Positions 6,502 to 15,354 are shown, counted from the first letter of the stretch. The stretch: DNA of 34,366 bases from DALYDP01 sp964348685 (GCA_964348685.1 CAYGDM010000004.1:1-34366); one strand, 5' to 3'. Numbers and translations: made by a program. Notes: generated by a model not told the origin, from the sequence alone.

Positions 6502-7754
6502 GTCAGCCCGTGTTGTGCATCGTCGGCCTGGGGTACGTCGGTCTGCCGCTCGGAAACGCATTTTCGAAAGCGGGCTACCGCGTGATCGGTTTCGACGTCT
6601 CGGAAAAGCGGATCGCGGAATTGAAAGAAGGGCATGACCGCACCGACGAGTTGACCGCCGCCGATTTAAAAGCGGGACCGTTGGAATACACAACCGATCC
6701 GGCATCGCTCAAAGAAGCCGACGTGATCATCGTCGCGATCCCTACCCCCATCGACGACGACTTCAACCCCGACCTCACGTTGATGCGCGTCGCATCGAAG
6801 ACCGTCGGCACCCACCTGAAAAAAGGCGCGATCGTCGTCTACGAATCGACCGTCTACCCGGGTGTCACCGAAGACATCTGCGGACCGATCCTCGAAGAAG
6901 CCTCAGGCATGAAGAGCGGCGTCGATTTCTTCCTCGGCTACTCGCCGGAGCGCATCAACCCCGGCGACAAGCTGCACACGGTCACGTCGATCGTGAAGAT
7001 TGTCTCCGGCCAGGACGCCGACACGCTGAAGACGCTTTCTGCGCTCTACGGAGCGATCGTGAAGGCGGGCATCCACGAAGCGCCGTCGATCAAAGTGGCG
7101 GAAATGGCCAAAGCCATCGAGAACGCGCAGCGCGATTTGAACATTGCGTACGTCAACGAGATCGCCCTCCTCTGCAATGCGCTCGGGATCCGCACGAAAG
7201 ACGTCCTGGACGCCGCGAGCACGAAGTGGAACTTCCTCAAATTCCAACCGGGGCTCGTGGGCGGCCACTGCATCGGCGTCGATCCGTACTACCTGGTCGA
7301 ACGCGCGAAGCAGCTTGGCATGACGACGCACGTGATCACGGCCGGTCGCGCGACCAACGAAAGCATGGGGCCGTTCGTCGCGGAGCAGACGATCGCCGGC
7401 CTCACGGTTCCCGCGAACACCGCTCGCGCACTCGTCGTCGGTCTCACGTTCAAGGAAAACGTCCCTGACACAAGGAACAGCAAGAGCCACGACGTCATCA
7501 AGGCGCTGCAGACCGCGGGCGTGACCGTCGAGGTGCACGATGCCTACGTCGACGATGCGCAGACTGAAAAATATGGCTACACGAAAGGGAATTTCGACGC
7601 AGGCACCTACGACGCAATTCTCCTTCTTGTGAACCACGACGCCTACGCCAAGACTAATTTCTCGGCCGCGCTGAAAGACGGCGGCGTGTTCTACGATCTC
7701 AAGTCGGTCCGCAGCCCGGCGGAATTTAGGGGGAAGATATACAAATCCCTCTAG
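6495..7754 (+). CDS. UDP-N-acetylhexosamine 6-dehydrogenase, WbpA/TviB type
   Basis: The product is 419 residues, full length for the nucleotide-sugar dehydrogenase family. It oxidises C6 of a UDP-HexNAc to the uronic acid. The N-terminal NAD-binding motif is GLGYVG (residues 11-16). ENAQRDLNIAYVNE and TKWNFLKFQPGLVGGHC match the WbpA/TviB subgroup, with Cys259 as the catalytic nucleophile in GGHCIGVDPYY. GLTFKENVPDTRNSK marks the C-terminal domain. The likely product is UDP-GlcNAcA or a C2/C4 epimer of it. The ATG at 6495 is favoured over upstream in-frame codons because TACACT lies 6 nt before it. The two AsnB-type genes could amidate this carboxyl group. Confidence 0.9.
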   Translation: MPSQPVLCIVGLGYVGLPLGNAFSKAGYRVIGFDVSEKRIAELKEGHDRTDELTAADLKAGPLEYTTDPASLKEADVIIVAIPTPIDDDFNPDLTLMRVASKTVGTHLKKGAIVVYESTVYPGVTEDICGPILEEASGMKSGVDFFLGYSPERINPGDKLHTVTSIVKIVSGQDADTLKTLSALYGAIVKAGIHEAPSIKVAEMAKAIENAQRDLNIAYVNEIALLCNALGIRTKDVLDAASTKWNFLKFQPGLVGGHCIGVDPYYLVERAKQLGMTTHVITAGRATNESMGPFVAEQTIAGLTVPANTARALVVGLTFKENVPDTRNSKSHDVIKALQTAGVTVEVHDAYVDDAQTEKYGYTKGNFDAGTYDAILLLVNHDAYAKTNFSAALKDGGVFYDLKSVRSPAEFRGKIYKSL

Positions 7755-7771
7755 ACCGACCAACGTGGACC

Positions 7772-7816
7772 GCGGCCAAGGATGGCCGCTGCTACAACCC
7801 TGTTTGTTGTTTTGTA
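7772..7816 (+). terminator. Hairpin terminator after the dehydrogenase gene
   Basis: GCGGCCA (7772-7778) and TGGCCGC (7783-7789) form a 7 bp stem with an AGGA loop, in the 72 bp gap between convergent genes. A T/G-rich tract with short T runs (about 7801-7816) follows after 11 bases. The distance to the T tract makes it less certain than the terminator at 5033. Confidence 0.5.
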
Positions 7817-7826
7817 ATTCCCACAA

Positions 7827-8330
7827 TCACGCGTTCTCCTTCATGTACCGCAGCAGCGCATACGCGCTTGTGAGGTGCACCTTCGGCGACGAGAGGACTT
7901 TCTCCAACGCTTCTTCAATCGGCAGGTCATGCACTTCGATCATCTCGTCGGCATCCTGCGGCAACGGATTCTTCTTGAGGTCCATCGCGACAAAAAAATT
8001 GCTCGTAAGCGTGAGCGAATCGGTCAGGTTCGCCGTCGACAGCAACGTCATCGTTCCCGCTTCGTAGCCGGATTCTTCCTGCAGTTCGCGCTGCGCTGCT
8101 TCGACGATGTTGCCGCCTTTATCGGCCGTGCCGCTCGGAATGGCCCACACGTAGTCTCCCCAATACGGACGAAATTCGCGCAGAACAAGGATGCGTCCCG
8201 GCGCAGTGAACGCGATAACGTGAACCGAATCCGCACGGTAAATACGAATACCTGTTTTTGTCCGACCGTCCGGCAATGGCGCCGACTCGCGCACTGCCGA
8301 CCACCCGCCTTCGCTGAAGAGCGTCTCCAT
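7827..8330 (-). CDS. Nudix hydrolase (ADP-ribose/NDP-sugar pyrophosphatase-like)
   Basis: The product is 167 residues. The Nudix box lies at about residues 67-90, with the metal-binding core RELQEESGYE. The position that is usually Glu just after the first Gly pair is Gly here, but the essential RELxEE part is intact. FRPYWGDYVWAIPSG before the box resembles ADP-ribose pyrophosphatases, which have REYR and WELPAG at this place. It probably hydrolyses a nucleoside diphosphate linked to a sugar. In a nucleotide-sugar cluster it might clear unwanted NDP-sugars, or it may be an unrelated housekeeping gene. The start ATG is 8330; TATGGT lies 9 nt upstream. Confidence 0.85.
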   Translation of the reverse strand: METLFSEGGWSAVRESAPLPDGRTKTGIRIYRADSVHVIAFTAPGRILVLREFRPYWGDYVWAIPSGTADKGGNIVEAAQRELQEESGYEAGTMTLLSTANLTDSLTLTSNFFVAMDLKKNPLPQDADEMIEVHDLPIEEALEKVLSSPKVHLTSAYALLRYMKENA

Positions 8331-8339
8331 AGCGGCGGC

Positions 8340-8367
8340 ACCATACGCCGATGCATCAATGAATCAA
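8340..8367 (-). promoter_or_regulatory. Putative promoter TTGATT, 16 nt spacer, TATGGT
   Basis: On the minus strand TTGATT (8367-8362) and TATGGT (8345-8340) are 16 nt apart. The -10 ends 9 nt before the ATG at 8330. It fills most of the 59 bp between the Nudix gene and the HAD-UbiA gene. Confidence 0.45.
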
Positions 8368-8389
8368 ATACATGCCCAAGACAGTGCGA

Positions 8390-9805
8390 TCATCGCGCGA
8401 GGAACATGCACAGAATCGTCGCCGCGCCGACCGCAACGCTGAAAAGATCATGCAGCGTGAAGAGCACCGGATCTTCGTGCATCTCGCCTTTGTACCCAAG
8501 CCTCCACATGCGCATGATCCACACGAAAAAGAGCGGACCCAATACATACAGAAATTCCGGCCGGCCGTAGAGCGTGCGAACGTGCGCGCTGCCCGCATAG
8601 GCAACGATCACCATGGCGGCCACGGCGCCCGCGGCGACACCAACCCACAGAACAACGGCACGGTGCTCCACGTGATATCCCCGACCGGGGACATAGCCTT
8701 CGACGCGGTTTCGTAATTCAGAAAACCTCTTCAGAAGGGCGAGGCTGAGGAACATACACAGCGCAAACACCGTCAGCCAGGCGGAAAATGGAATGCCCGT
8801 GGCAGCGTGCCCCATCACTAGGCGCAGTGCATAGAGACCCGCGAGTACGAGCACGTCGAGCAGCAGAAAGCGCTTGAACGCGAGCGAATAGAGCAGCGTG
8901 ACCACGACGTACACGGCCAGTATGCCGCGCGCGGCGGGTGGCAAAGCCACGGAACCCAGCGCAGCGAGGACGAGGAGCAGTGGCGCCAGGAGTAACCCCC
9001 ATTCCACAGGAAGATCACCTGATGCAAAAGGGCGGCGCTTCTTTGTATCATGGGCGCGATCCGATGGCAGGTCGACCACGTCGTTTAACACGTACGCGCC
9101 GGACGCCGCGAGACAAAAACACGCGAACGCACCGATGGCAGACCAAAGGATGACCGGATCGCCCAGGCGATGAGCCGTGAAAACGGGGACGAACACAAGA
9201 ACGTTCTTCAGCCACTGATGCGGACGCAGGAGACGAATGACCGTAGGAATGCGCCGAGGACGATCCTCGAACGACCGCTCGATAGGCACGATCAATGCGG
9301 CGGCGCGTTCGAGGCCGGCGCTCGGATTCACCACCACCGCTCCGCCTGCGCGAGCCCACACCTTGAGGTCGCGGTGTTCGTTGCCGGCATACACGAATCC
9401 CTTTTCGCCGTACCGCTTCGCCAGATAGTCCCCCTTCGCTCTCCCCGCGAGGTTCGTCGAACCATCGGTGCCGACCCCTTCGCGGAAGAACGGGAACAGC
9501 GAAGCGACGTGCTCGGCGGTGGATCGGTCCGCGGCGGTGACGAGCACGATCTCGCGGCCCGAGGCGGCTTCCGTTTCGAGATACAACACGAGAGCCGAGT
9601 GATACGGGAGGGTGATACGATCGATCGGTGCCACGCACGCGAGCGCGGCCTTGAACGCAGGCCTCCCATGCAGGAGCCATAGCGGCAACGCGAACATCAA
9701 CCACGGCCGCTCGCACAGCAAAAAAGCCACCTGCTCGATGATTGTATTGGAACGGCACAATGTACCGTCGAGATCGACCGCGAGCGGGAGCTTGGTAGGA
9801 ACCAT
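8390..9805 (-). CDS. HAD phosphatase fused to a UbiA-type prenyltransferase (polyprenyl-phosphate phosphoribosyltransferase-like)
   Basis: This 471-residue protein has two parts. Residues 1-185 are a HAD domain: DLDGT at 11-15, LVTAADRS near 88-95, a Lys around 124 and GNEHRDL at 141-147. Residues 190-471 are a UbiA membrane domain with about eight or nine helices: RPHQWLKNVLVF at 194-205, the prenyl-phosphate motif NDVVDLPSDRAHD at 241-253, LSLALLKRFSEL, and GEMHEDPV near the end. These UbiA motifs match decaprenyl-phosphate 5-phosphoribosyltransferases (Rv3806c type). The HAD part could remove the 5-phosphate from the product, replacing a separate phosphatase. ATG 9805 is preferred to GTG 9826 because TATACT lies 6 nt before the ATG. 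The reaction is inferred, not shown. Confidence 0.85.
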   Translation of the reverse strand: MVPTKLPLAVDLDGTLCRSNTIIEQVAFLLCERPWLMFALPLWLLHGRPAFKAALACVAPIDRITLPYHSALVLYLETEAASGREIVLVTAADRSTAEHVASLFPFFREGVGTDGSTNLAGRAKGDYLAKRYGEKGFVYAGNEHRDLKVWARAGGAVVVNPSAGLERAAALIVPIERSFEDRPRRIPTVIRLLRPHQWLKNVLVFVPVFTAHRLGDPVILWSAIGAFACFCLAASGAYVLNDVVDLPSDRAHDTKKRRPFASGDLPVEWGLLLAPLLLVLAALGSVALPPAARGILAVYVVVTLLYSLAFKRFLLLDVLVLAGLYALRLVMGHAATGIPFSAWLTVFALCMFLSLALLKRFSELRNRVEGYVPGRGYHVEHRAVVLWVGVAAGAVAAMVIVAYAGSAHVRTLYGRPEFLYVLGPLFFVWIMRMWRLGYKGEMHEDPVLFTLHDLFSVAVGAATILCMFLAR

Positions 9806-9811
9806 GCCAGG

Positions 9812-9817
9812 AGTATA
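9812..9817 (-). promoter_or_regulatory. Putative -10 element TATACT, 6 nt before ATG
   Basis: On the minus strand TATACT ends 6 nt before the ATG at 9805. It overlaps the coding extension that would follow from the upstream GTG, which argues against that GTG. Confidence 0.6.
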
Positions 9818-9839
9818 GCGGCGCACGGCCGCGTTCCTC

Positions 9840-9845
9840 TACAAT
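9840..9845 (+). promoter_or_regulatory. Putative -10 element TACAAT
   Basis: TACAAT lies 18 nt before the ATG at 9864, so a short leader of about 11 nt is predicted. No Shine-Dalgarno sequence is seen in it and no clear -35 upstream. Confidence 0.45.
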
Positions 9846-9863
9846 CCCCTAGCCATTTCACGC

Positions 9864-10547
9864 ATGCAGCCGACGCTCTCCATCATCGTCCCGGTCTACA
9901 ACGAAGGGAAAACCGTCGCCGAAATCATGGCGACGCTCGCGCGAACGTGGCCGGACGCGCAGGTCATCTACGTGGATGACGGATCGAAAGACGACTCCCT
10001 CTCAGTGCTCAAAGCTCACGCCAGGCCGACCGACGTGGTGCTCACGAAACACAACGGCGGCAAAGGCTCGGCCATACGCATGGGGCTGGAACGCGCCACG
10101 GGCGACTACACGGTGATCCAAGACGCCGACCTCGAATATGATCCGGCCGATATCCGCCTTCTGCTCGACGACGCCGTCGCCCACCCGGGCGCGGTGATCT
10201 TCGGCTCGCGATTCCTGCGATCGAACCCGAACATCTACAAACGCTTTCTGCTTGGTAACAAAGCGATGTCGCTCGCACTCAACGTATTATTCTTCTCGCG
10301 CGTCACCGACAGCTACACGTGCTACAAGCTGCTCCCGACCCCCCTCTTCCGCTCCCTGAACCTCACGGCGCGCGGGTTCGAGCTGGAGGCGGAAATCTCG
10401 GCGAAGACACTCCTGAAGGGCGTGCAGATCCGCGAAGTGCCGGTCAGCTACAAGCCGCGGACGATCGAAGAAGGGAAGAAAATCCGACTCTCGGACGCGT
10501 GGAAAGGCGTACGCACCATGCTGCGCATCCGGCTCCTGGGGCGCTGA
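9864..10547 (+). CDS. GT2 glycosyltransferase, DPM1-like
   Basis: The 227-residue product is a compact GT2 domain of the polyprenyl-phosphate sugar synthase type. IIVPVYNEGKTV is at residues 7-18, YVDDGSKDDS at 36-45, HNGGKGSAIRMG at 63-74 and the metal-binding QDADLEYDP at 86-94. GSRFL and a long C-terminal helix rich in basic residues follow. No membrane segment is evident. It probably loads a sugar onto polyprenyl phosphate, or adds one to a lipid-linked chain. It converges with the next gene, and the two stop codons abut with no base between them. Confidence 0.85.
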   Translation: MQPTLSIIVPVYNEGKTVAEIMATLARTWPDAQVIYVDDGSKDDSLSVLKAHARPTDVVLTKHNGGKGSAIRMGLERATGDYTVIQDADLEYDPADIRLLLDDAVAHPGAVIFGSRFLRSNPNIYKRFLLGNKAMSLALNVLFFSRVTDSYTCYKLLPTPLFRSLNLTARGFELEAEISAKTLLKGVQIREVPVSYKPRTIEEGKKIRLSDAWKGVRTMLRIRLLGR

Positions 10548-11375
10548 TCACTGGCGAGGACGCCTCCACGTCTCGGCGATGCAGCCGAGCGCGAAAACGA
10601 CGACCGCCGTACACAAGCCGATAAGCAGGCCGACGACGCCAATCCATGGAAACGACAACAATCCCGCGAGGAACACAAACGCCGCGAGCACGACGAAAAG
10701 CTTCAGTGGGTTGTAGCGGACGATGCACTCCGTGATGTATTGGAGCGTGCGGAGGGTATCGCGCGCGAGGCGGACCTTCGAATGGCCCACCCGTTTGTCG
10801 TACGCGATCGGCATGTAGCCCACGGTGCGATGCGTCAGGTTGCAGACGAGCGTGATCGTCGTGGTGAAGCTGAAGCCGTCGCAAATGTCGGGGAAATACT
10901 GTTCGACAGAACTCTTGCGGAACACGCGGAGTCCGGAGTTCACGTCGGGCACGCGGCGGCCGCTGGCGAACTCGACGACCTTGCGCAGGAACCAGCGCAA
11001 CGTGGATTTAAAAAACGTGCCGCGGTACACGGCTCCTTGGCGCGCCCCCACGACCATGTCGAATCCTTTCTCGAACTCCGCGAGTAAGTCGGGAATACGG
11101 TCGATGGGGTAGGTGCCGTCGGCGTCGGTGAGGACGATGACGTCGGTAGACGACGCACGGACCGCGTCTTTGATACTACGTCCGTACCCGAGATTGGTGG
11201 CGTGGCGAACGACCGTCGCGCCGTGGGTGGCGGCGACCGCTCCGGTGTCATCGACGGAGCCGTCATCAACCACCACGATCTCGCAGTCGATCGGCAGCGC
11301 ACGCACGGCATCGAGCACCGCCCCGATGGCGGGACCTTCATTGAGAGCCGGGATCACGACGCTGACTTTTGCCAT
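10548..11375 (-). CDS. GT2 glycosyltransferase with two C-terminal membrane segments
   Basis: The product is 275 residues. The GT2 domain has VIPALNEGPAIG near residues 7-18, VVDDGSVDDT at 35-44, LGYGRSIKDAVR at 62-73 and the metal-binding TDADGTYP at 83-90. VPDVNSGLRVFR is a normal acceptor-region motif. Residues about 222-268 form two membrane helices, so the enzyme is held at the membrane and probably uses polyprenyl phosphate. The start ATG at 11375 lies inside the 3' end of the upstream membrane protein gene (22 bp overlap), so the two are co-translated. The frame remains open another 66 codons upstream, but that is antiphase to the neighbour. Confidence 0.85.
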   Translation of the reverse strand: MAKVSVVIPALNEGPAIGAVLDAVRALPIDCEIVVVDDGSVDDTGAVAATHGATVVRHATNLGYGRSIKDAVRASSTDVIVLTDADGTYPIDRIPDLLAEFEKGFDMVVGARQGAVYRGTFFKSTLRWFLRKVVEFASGRRVPDVNSGLRVFRKSSVEQYFPDICDGFSFTTTITLVCNLTHRTVGYMPIAYDKRVGHSKVRLARDTLRTLQYITECIVRYNPLKLFVVLAAFVFLAGLLSFPWIGVVGLLIGLCTAVVVFALGCIAETWRRPRQ

Positions 11376-12625
11376 AGGCGTTGGAGCCCAGTGTAGCCCA
11401 GGACGGCCAGGAAGGCGTAACAATGCAGGATGGGCACCAGATAGCGTGGCGTGGCGTCCGTCAGGGCGAAAAGAGCTGTCGCGTACGCGATAAACGCCGC
11501 GAAGAGCAGGTAGTCCTTCCTGCGAAGCAACGGCACAGACAGGGCACAGCCCAGGTAAACGATGGCCGTCCACAGGATGGCCGAGAGGTTATAGATCCTC
11601 CCCCACCCGTTCACGTAGGGCAGGTGGAGCTCGAGGATTTCAAAGAGCGAAAACCAGAGGTACGACGGAAGATGCGCGAGTATTTTCGCCTGGCCTGCAC
11701 GGGAGACCGCTGCGTCCTCCGGCACGCCCACGAAGCCCTCGGGCCACTGCGCATGCCACACCGCATTGAAGCTGCAAAACTCGGAACGACCGGTCCAGTC
11801 GCGGCTGACGTACTCCGCCCACAAGCACTGCGCGGGTTCCGAACCGATCGGGATGTGTTCGGCCTGTTCGCCGCGCACGTGCCATTGCAGCGCCGCGCGG
11901 TAACACCCGGTGAGGCAGAGCATGTCGCGATGCACATAGTTTCGGATCCCCCATGGCGCGATGACCGCTGCGGTGACGACGAGCGAGAGGGCGACGTGCT
12001 TCCATGGCACGCGCCAGAACAGGAGCAGCGCTCCAAAACCGACCGGAAACAAAAGCAACGGAATGTTCACCACAATGAGCACGCCGAGGAACGCGCCGCA
12101 GAGAAGTGCCCGCCACATCGACGGCCGTCGCAGCAACGCGAAGCTCAACGCGGTGAAGAACATCGTGAGCGACAACGCGAGACTCTCGCGCGTCAGCGAG
12201 AACAGTGTGTGAAAGACGGGAGGAGAAAAGAGGAGCAACCCGAACAGGACGGCAGGACCGTGATTCGGCAGGAATGGCTTCACGGAGCGCACGAACACGT
12301 ACGTCGCAGCGACGTGCAACACCGCCTGGGCAAGGAATACCGCCGTGTGCGACCCAACGCCGAACAGCAGGTAGATCGCCGCGAGGAAGATGCTGAACCC
12401 CGGTTCGCGCTCGAAGAACGGTGTAACACCATCGAGGGAAAACGTCCCGCTCGTCACGAGCGAGCGCGCGAGCACGTCGTACTGGAACGGGTCGCCGCTC
12501 AAACCGTCAGCCACGAACTGAAACGATAGAAGCCCGGCGGAACGCGTATAAGCAAAGACGCCCAGCCACGCGAGTGCGAACAATACCGTAAGCCACGTGA
12601 AGGGATTGCGAACGAAGCGGATCAT
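11354..12625 (-). CDS. Polytopic membrane protein, GT-C-like
   Basis: The product is 423 residues with about ten predicted membrane segments. After the first segment, GDPFQYDVLARSL and FFEREPGFSIFLA resemble the first external loop of GT-C enzymes, where an acidic residue binds the polyprenyl-phosphate donor. A long loop of about 110 residues in the second half contains six Cys residues and looks extracytoplasmic. Transfer of a sugar to a glycan or protein outside the membrane is a reasonable guess, but I recognise no specific family, and a Wzy-like polymerase cannot be excluded. The start ATG at 12625 overlaps the asnB-like stop (ATGA), and its own 3' end overlaps the GT2 gene by 22 bp. Confidence 0.6.
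   Translation of the reverse strand: MIRFVRNPFTWLTVLFALAWLGVFAYTRSAGLLSFQFVADGLSGDPFQYDVLARSLVTSGTFSLDGVTPFFEREPGFSIFLAAIYLLFGVGSHTAVFLAQAVLHVAATYVFVRSVKPFLPNHGPAVLFGLLLFSPPVFHTLFSLTRESLALSLTMFFTALSFALLRRPSMWRALLCGAFLGVLIVVNIPLLLFPVGFGALLLFWRVPWKHVALSLVVTAAVIAPWGIRNYVHRDMLCLTGCYRAALQWHVRGEQAEHIPIGSEPAQCLWAEYVSRDWTGRSEFCSFNAVWHAQWPEGFVGVPEDAAVSRAGQAKILAHLPSYLWFSLFEILELHLPYVNGWGRIYNLSAILWTAIVYLGCALSVPLLRRKDYLLFAAFIAYATALFALTDATPRYLVPILHCYAFLAVLGYTGLQRLWQKSAS
11390..11395 (-). promoter_or_regulatory. Possible internal -10 element TACACT
   Basis: On the minus strand TACACT lies 14 nt before the ATG at 11375, within the 3' end of the upstream gene. It could give extra transcription of the GT2 gene, but it could be chance. 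Confidence 0.25.
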
Positions 12626-14505
12626 CGGTCGGAAGCGTACTGGTCCATCCACTCGCAGATCCAGAGCAACGCCCACACGTGATCGGAGAGATCCATGCGG
12701 CTATCGCGATACGCTCGCAAGAACTCCTCGATCGCGCTGCGGTCGAAAATCTCGTAGAACGCGGGCGGGGCGGACATCAACCGTTCATCGACCCATGACG
12801 CGAGTGGCCCACGGAACCACGTGTCGAGCGGGATGCGGAACCCGCGCTTCTTTTTCCACACGATGTCATCGGGCAACACACCCGTGAGCCACCGCCGCTG
12901 GATCCACTTCCGCGTGCCACCGCGGATGAGCATGTCCGTTGGGATACCAGCGGTGAGTTCGAGCATCGCGGGATCGAGGAACGGCGACCGTGCCTCGAGG
13001 CCGACCGCCATCGTGGCGATATCCACTTTCGGGAGCAGGTCGTCGGCCAGGTACGTGTCCTCATCTCGGTGCATCGCGCGGCGCACGGGATCCTTGCCTC
13101 CCCGTTCGGACGCCTCGCGCACACGGTCTTGGTACCACGTGCCCGTAGGCTGCGGATCGACGCCCGGGCGGAGCAAAGCCTGTACTTCTGCCTCGGAAAA
13201 GAGGCTGAGGGTCTCAAGGTAGCGTGCCGATTCCGACAAGCGCATGCTCCGCTCGAACCGCAGGCAGCGCATGCTGAACGTATCGCGCTTGAGCAAATGG
13301 AAGAGCGATGCCCCTCCTTCGACGATCCGATGAACGGGACCGGGAACCATGGCCCAACGATCGGCAAACGCAGCGATGCGGTAGCGGACGTACCCTGCAA
13401 AATTTTCATCGCCGCCGTCGCCATTCAGCGCGACCGTCACATGCCCCCTCGCCGCGCGAGCAACGAGCATCGTAGGGATCGACGACGGATCGGCGAATGG
13501 CTCTTCGTACGAGCGGGCGAGCTCGGGGAGCATCTCCGGCAGGTCAGGCTCCACCACGATCGGGTGGTGGCTGGTGCCGAATTTCTTCGCCGTCAGCAGC
13601 GCGTCGGGCAGCTCGTTCATGCGATGGCCTTCCGAGCCGAGGGAAAACGTCTCGACCGGACGACCGGACAGCGTCGTCATGGCCGCGACGACGGCGCCGC
13701 TGTCGATGCCGCCCGAAAGGAACGCCCCCACCGGCACGTCGGATACCATCCGGCGGCGTACGGCTTCGGTGAACGTCGCGTCGATGCGCTCGATCCATTC
13801 TGCTTCGGAGAGCTGCAACGGATTGGGTGCCGGCGGCGACCAATAGCGCTCCACGCGCTCCACACCCGTGGCCAGGTCGATCGTGAGCGTGTGGGCAGCG
13901 GGAAGCTTGCGGATACCCACAAAGCCCGTATCGGGCGACGGCACGTACATGAGCGTGAGGTAACGCAGAATCGCGGCGCGGTCGAATTCGCGCGGGCATT
14001 CGGGGAGCGTACGCAATGCTTTCAACTCCGAGGCGAACGCGAACGTGGAACCGACGCGAAAATACTTGAGGGGTTTCTTGCCGACCCGGTCGCGCGCCAT
14101 GAACAAGATAGTGCGTGCGGGATCATGCACTGCAAATGCGAACATGCCTTCCAACCTGGCGACACACGCGGGACCTTCGTCCTCGTACATCTTCAAGAGT
14201 ACTTCCGTATCCCCCGTCGAACGGAACCGTACGCCTTTTCCTTCAAGGCGCGCCCGCTCCTCTGCAAAGTTGTAGATTTCGCCGTTGAATGTCAGCACGC
14301 ATCCCGATTCCCCGACCATCGGCTGGGCCGCGTGTTCCGACAAGTCGAGAATCTTAAGACGTCGATGTCCGAGCCCGACGTTCCCCGCCACGCGTACCCC
14401 GCGCGCATCGGGCCCCCGGTGAGCCATGGCATCGATCAACCGATCCAACGCAGCCGGATCAATGGGTGAGCCGTCGAGCCGAACAATGCCGGCGATGCCG
14501 CACAT
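12622..14505 (-). CDS. asnB: Glutamine-hydrolysing asparagine synthetase-type amidotransferase (copy 1)
   Basis: The product is 627 residues, full length for AsnB. The N-terminal glutaminase domain has Cys2 as nucleophile after Met removal (MCGIAGIV), LGHRRL at 45-50, NGEIYNF at 74-80 and GDTEVLL at 98-104. The synthetase domain has the ATP-binding SGGIDS at 264-269 and LNGDGGDENFAGY later. AsnB makes asparagine with glutamine as ammonia donor. AsnB-type enzymes in polysaccharide clusters (WbpS, WbtH) instead amidate uronic acids. With two uronate-forming dehydrogenases and a second copy at 26074 in this window, the amidation role is more likely. The TGA overlaps the next gene's ATG. Confidence 0.9.
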   Translation of the reverse strand: MCGIAGIVRLDGSPIDPAALDRLIDAMAHRGPDARGVRVAGNVGLGHRRLKILDLSEHAAQPMVGESGCVLTFNGEIYNFAEERARLEGKGVRFRSTGDTEVLLKMYEDEGPACVARLEGMFAFAVHDPARTILFMARDRVGKKPLKYFRVGSTFAFASELKALRTLPECPREFDRAAILRYLTLMYVPSPDTGFVGIRKLPAAHTLTIDLATGVERVERYWSPPAPNPLQLSEAEWIERIDATFTEAVRRRMVSDVPVGAFLSGGIDSGAVVAAMTTLSGRPVETFSLGSEGHRMNELPDALLTAKKFGTSHHPIVVEPDLPEMLPELARSYEEPFADPSSIPTMLVARAARGHVTVALNGDGGDENFAGYVRYRIAAFADRWAMVPGPVHRIVEGGASLFHLLKRDTFSMRCLRFERSMRLSESARYLETLSLFSEAEVQALLRPGVDPQPTGTWYQDRVREASERGGKDPVRRAMHRDEDTYLADDLLPKVDIATMAVGLEARSPFLDPAMLELTAGIPTDMLIRGGTRKWIQRRWLTGVLPDDIVWKKKRGFRIPLDTWFRGPLASWVDERLMSAPPAFYEIFDRSAIEEFLRAYRDSRMDLSDHVWALLWICEWMDQYASDR

Positions 14506-14535
14506 GTATGCTGAGTGGAATCGAAGTACGCCAGG

Positions 14536-14541
14536 AGTCTA
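14536..14541 (-). promoter_or_regulatory. Possible -10 element TAGACT
   Basis: On the minus strand TAGACT lies 30 nt before the ATG at 14505. It is the only TAnnnT match in reach, so this gene does not show the close spacing seen elsewhere. Confidence 0.25.
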
Positions 14542-14562
14542 CCCGAACGAGGGACCTTCCTG

Positions 14563-14568
14563 TACCCT
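14563..14568 (+). promoter_or_regulatory. Putative -10 element TACCCT, 6 nt before ATG
   Basis: TACCCT ends exactly 6 nt before the ATG at 14575, supporting that start over the in-frame GTG at 14515. Confidence 0.55.
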
Positions 14569-14574
14569 CCGCGC

Positions 14575-15345
14575 ATGCAAGAAAAGCACCTGCAATGGGA
14601 ATGGCAGTGGCAGCGCTTCGAGGATGATAGCGAATGGCTTTTTACGGAATGGATCAAACCGAACACCCTCGAAGACATGCGCGGCAAAGACGTGCTCGAT
14701 TGCGGATGCGGCGGCGGACAACATATATCGTTCGTCGCGCCGTATGCCAAGCACGTCACGGGCGTCGACTTCAACGCGCTCTCGGTGGCCAAGAAAAAGA
14801 ACGGCCATCTACCAAACGTGGACTTTGAGGAAGCAGACCTCGCGGAAATGGATCTGGGGAAACAATTCGATGTCGCCTACTGCATCGGCGTGCTTCACCA
14901 CACCGACGCGCCCGAACGGACATTCCGCACCATCGTGAAACATGTGAAGCCGGGCGGCACGGTGATCGTATGGGTCTACTCGCACGAAGGAAACTTCTGG
15001 AACCGCACGCTCGTCGAAGGGCTTAAATCCGCCGTACTACTCCGCCTTCCGCGATCCGTCAGCGTCGCGGTGTCGCATGTCCTCACCGTGCTCCTCTACC
15101 CGATCGTCTACTCGGTGTACCTGCTCCCGCTGCCGTTCTTGCCGTATTTCGAATACTTCGGCAACTGGCGAAAGCTCACGTATCAACGCAACCTCCTGAA
15201 CGTGTTCGATAAGCTGAACGCGCCCCAGACGCACTTCCTCAAAAAAACGGACCTCGAACGCTGGTTCGACGCAGAAACCTTCGAGAACGTGCATATCTCG
15301 CCCTACATGGGCGTCAGCTGGCGGGGGTCGGGCACGAAACGGTAA
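14575..15345 (+). CDS. Class I SAM-dependent methyltransferase
   Basis: The 256-residue product has a Rossmann-type methyltransferase domain: VLDCGCGGGQH at residues 40-50 binds SAM, GVDFNAL is the acidic loop, and YCIGVLHHT followed by VKPGGTVIVWVY are the usual motifs IV and VI. The N-terminus is rich in Trp (five Trp in the first 26 residues). After residue 150 a hydrophobic stretch with several Pro residues may bind the membrane. It probably methylates a sugar or the lipid carrier; the substrate is unknown. The TAA stop at 15343-15345 forms the start of the next gene's -10 box. Confidence 0.8.
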   Translation: MQEKHLQWEWQWQRFEDDSEWLFTEWIKPNTLEDMRGKDVLDCGCGGGQHISFVAPYAKHVTGVDFNALSVAKKKNGHLPNVDFEEADLAEMDLGKQFDVAYCIGVLHHTDAPERTFRTIVKHVKPGGTVIVWVYSHEGNFWNRTLVEGLKSAVLLRLPRSVSVAVSHVLTVLLYPIVYSVYLLPLPFLPYFEYFGNWRKLTYQRNLLNVFDKLNAPQTHFLKKTDLERWFDAETFENVHISPYMGVSWRGSGTKR

Positions 15346-15348
15346 GGT
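15343..15348 (+). promoter_or_regulatory. Putative -10 element TAAGGT made partly from a stop codon
   Basis: TAAGGT ends 6 nt before the ATG at 15355, and its first three bases are the stop codon of the upstream gene. No -35 is seen. The match is to TAnnnT only. Confidence 0.4.
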
Positions 15349-15354
15349 TCACGC

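Noticed and set aside
11354..12625. Wzy O-antigen polymerase call for the membrane protein
   Set aside because: The large loop and size would allow it, but the GDPFQYDVLARSL region fits GT-C better, and Wzy proteins cannot be recognised reliably by eye.
13069..14469. 466-codon plus-strand open frame opposite the first asnB-like gene
   Set aside because: Antisense to a well-supported gene, with no domain and no promoter-like box at its start.
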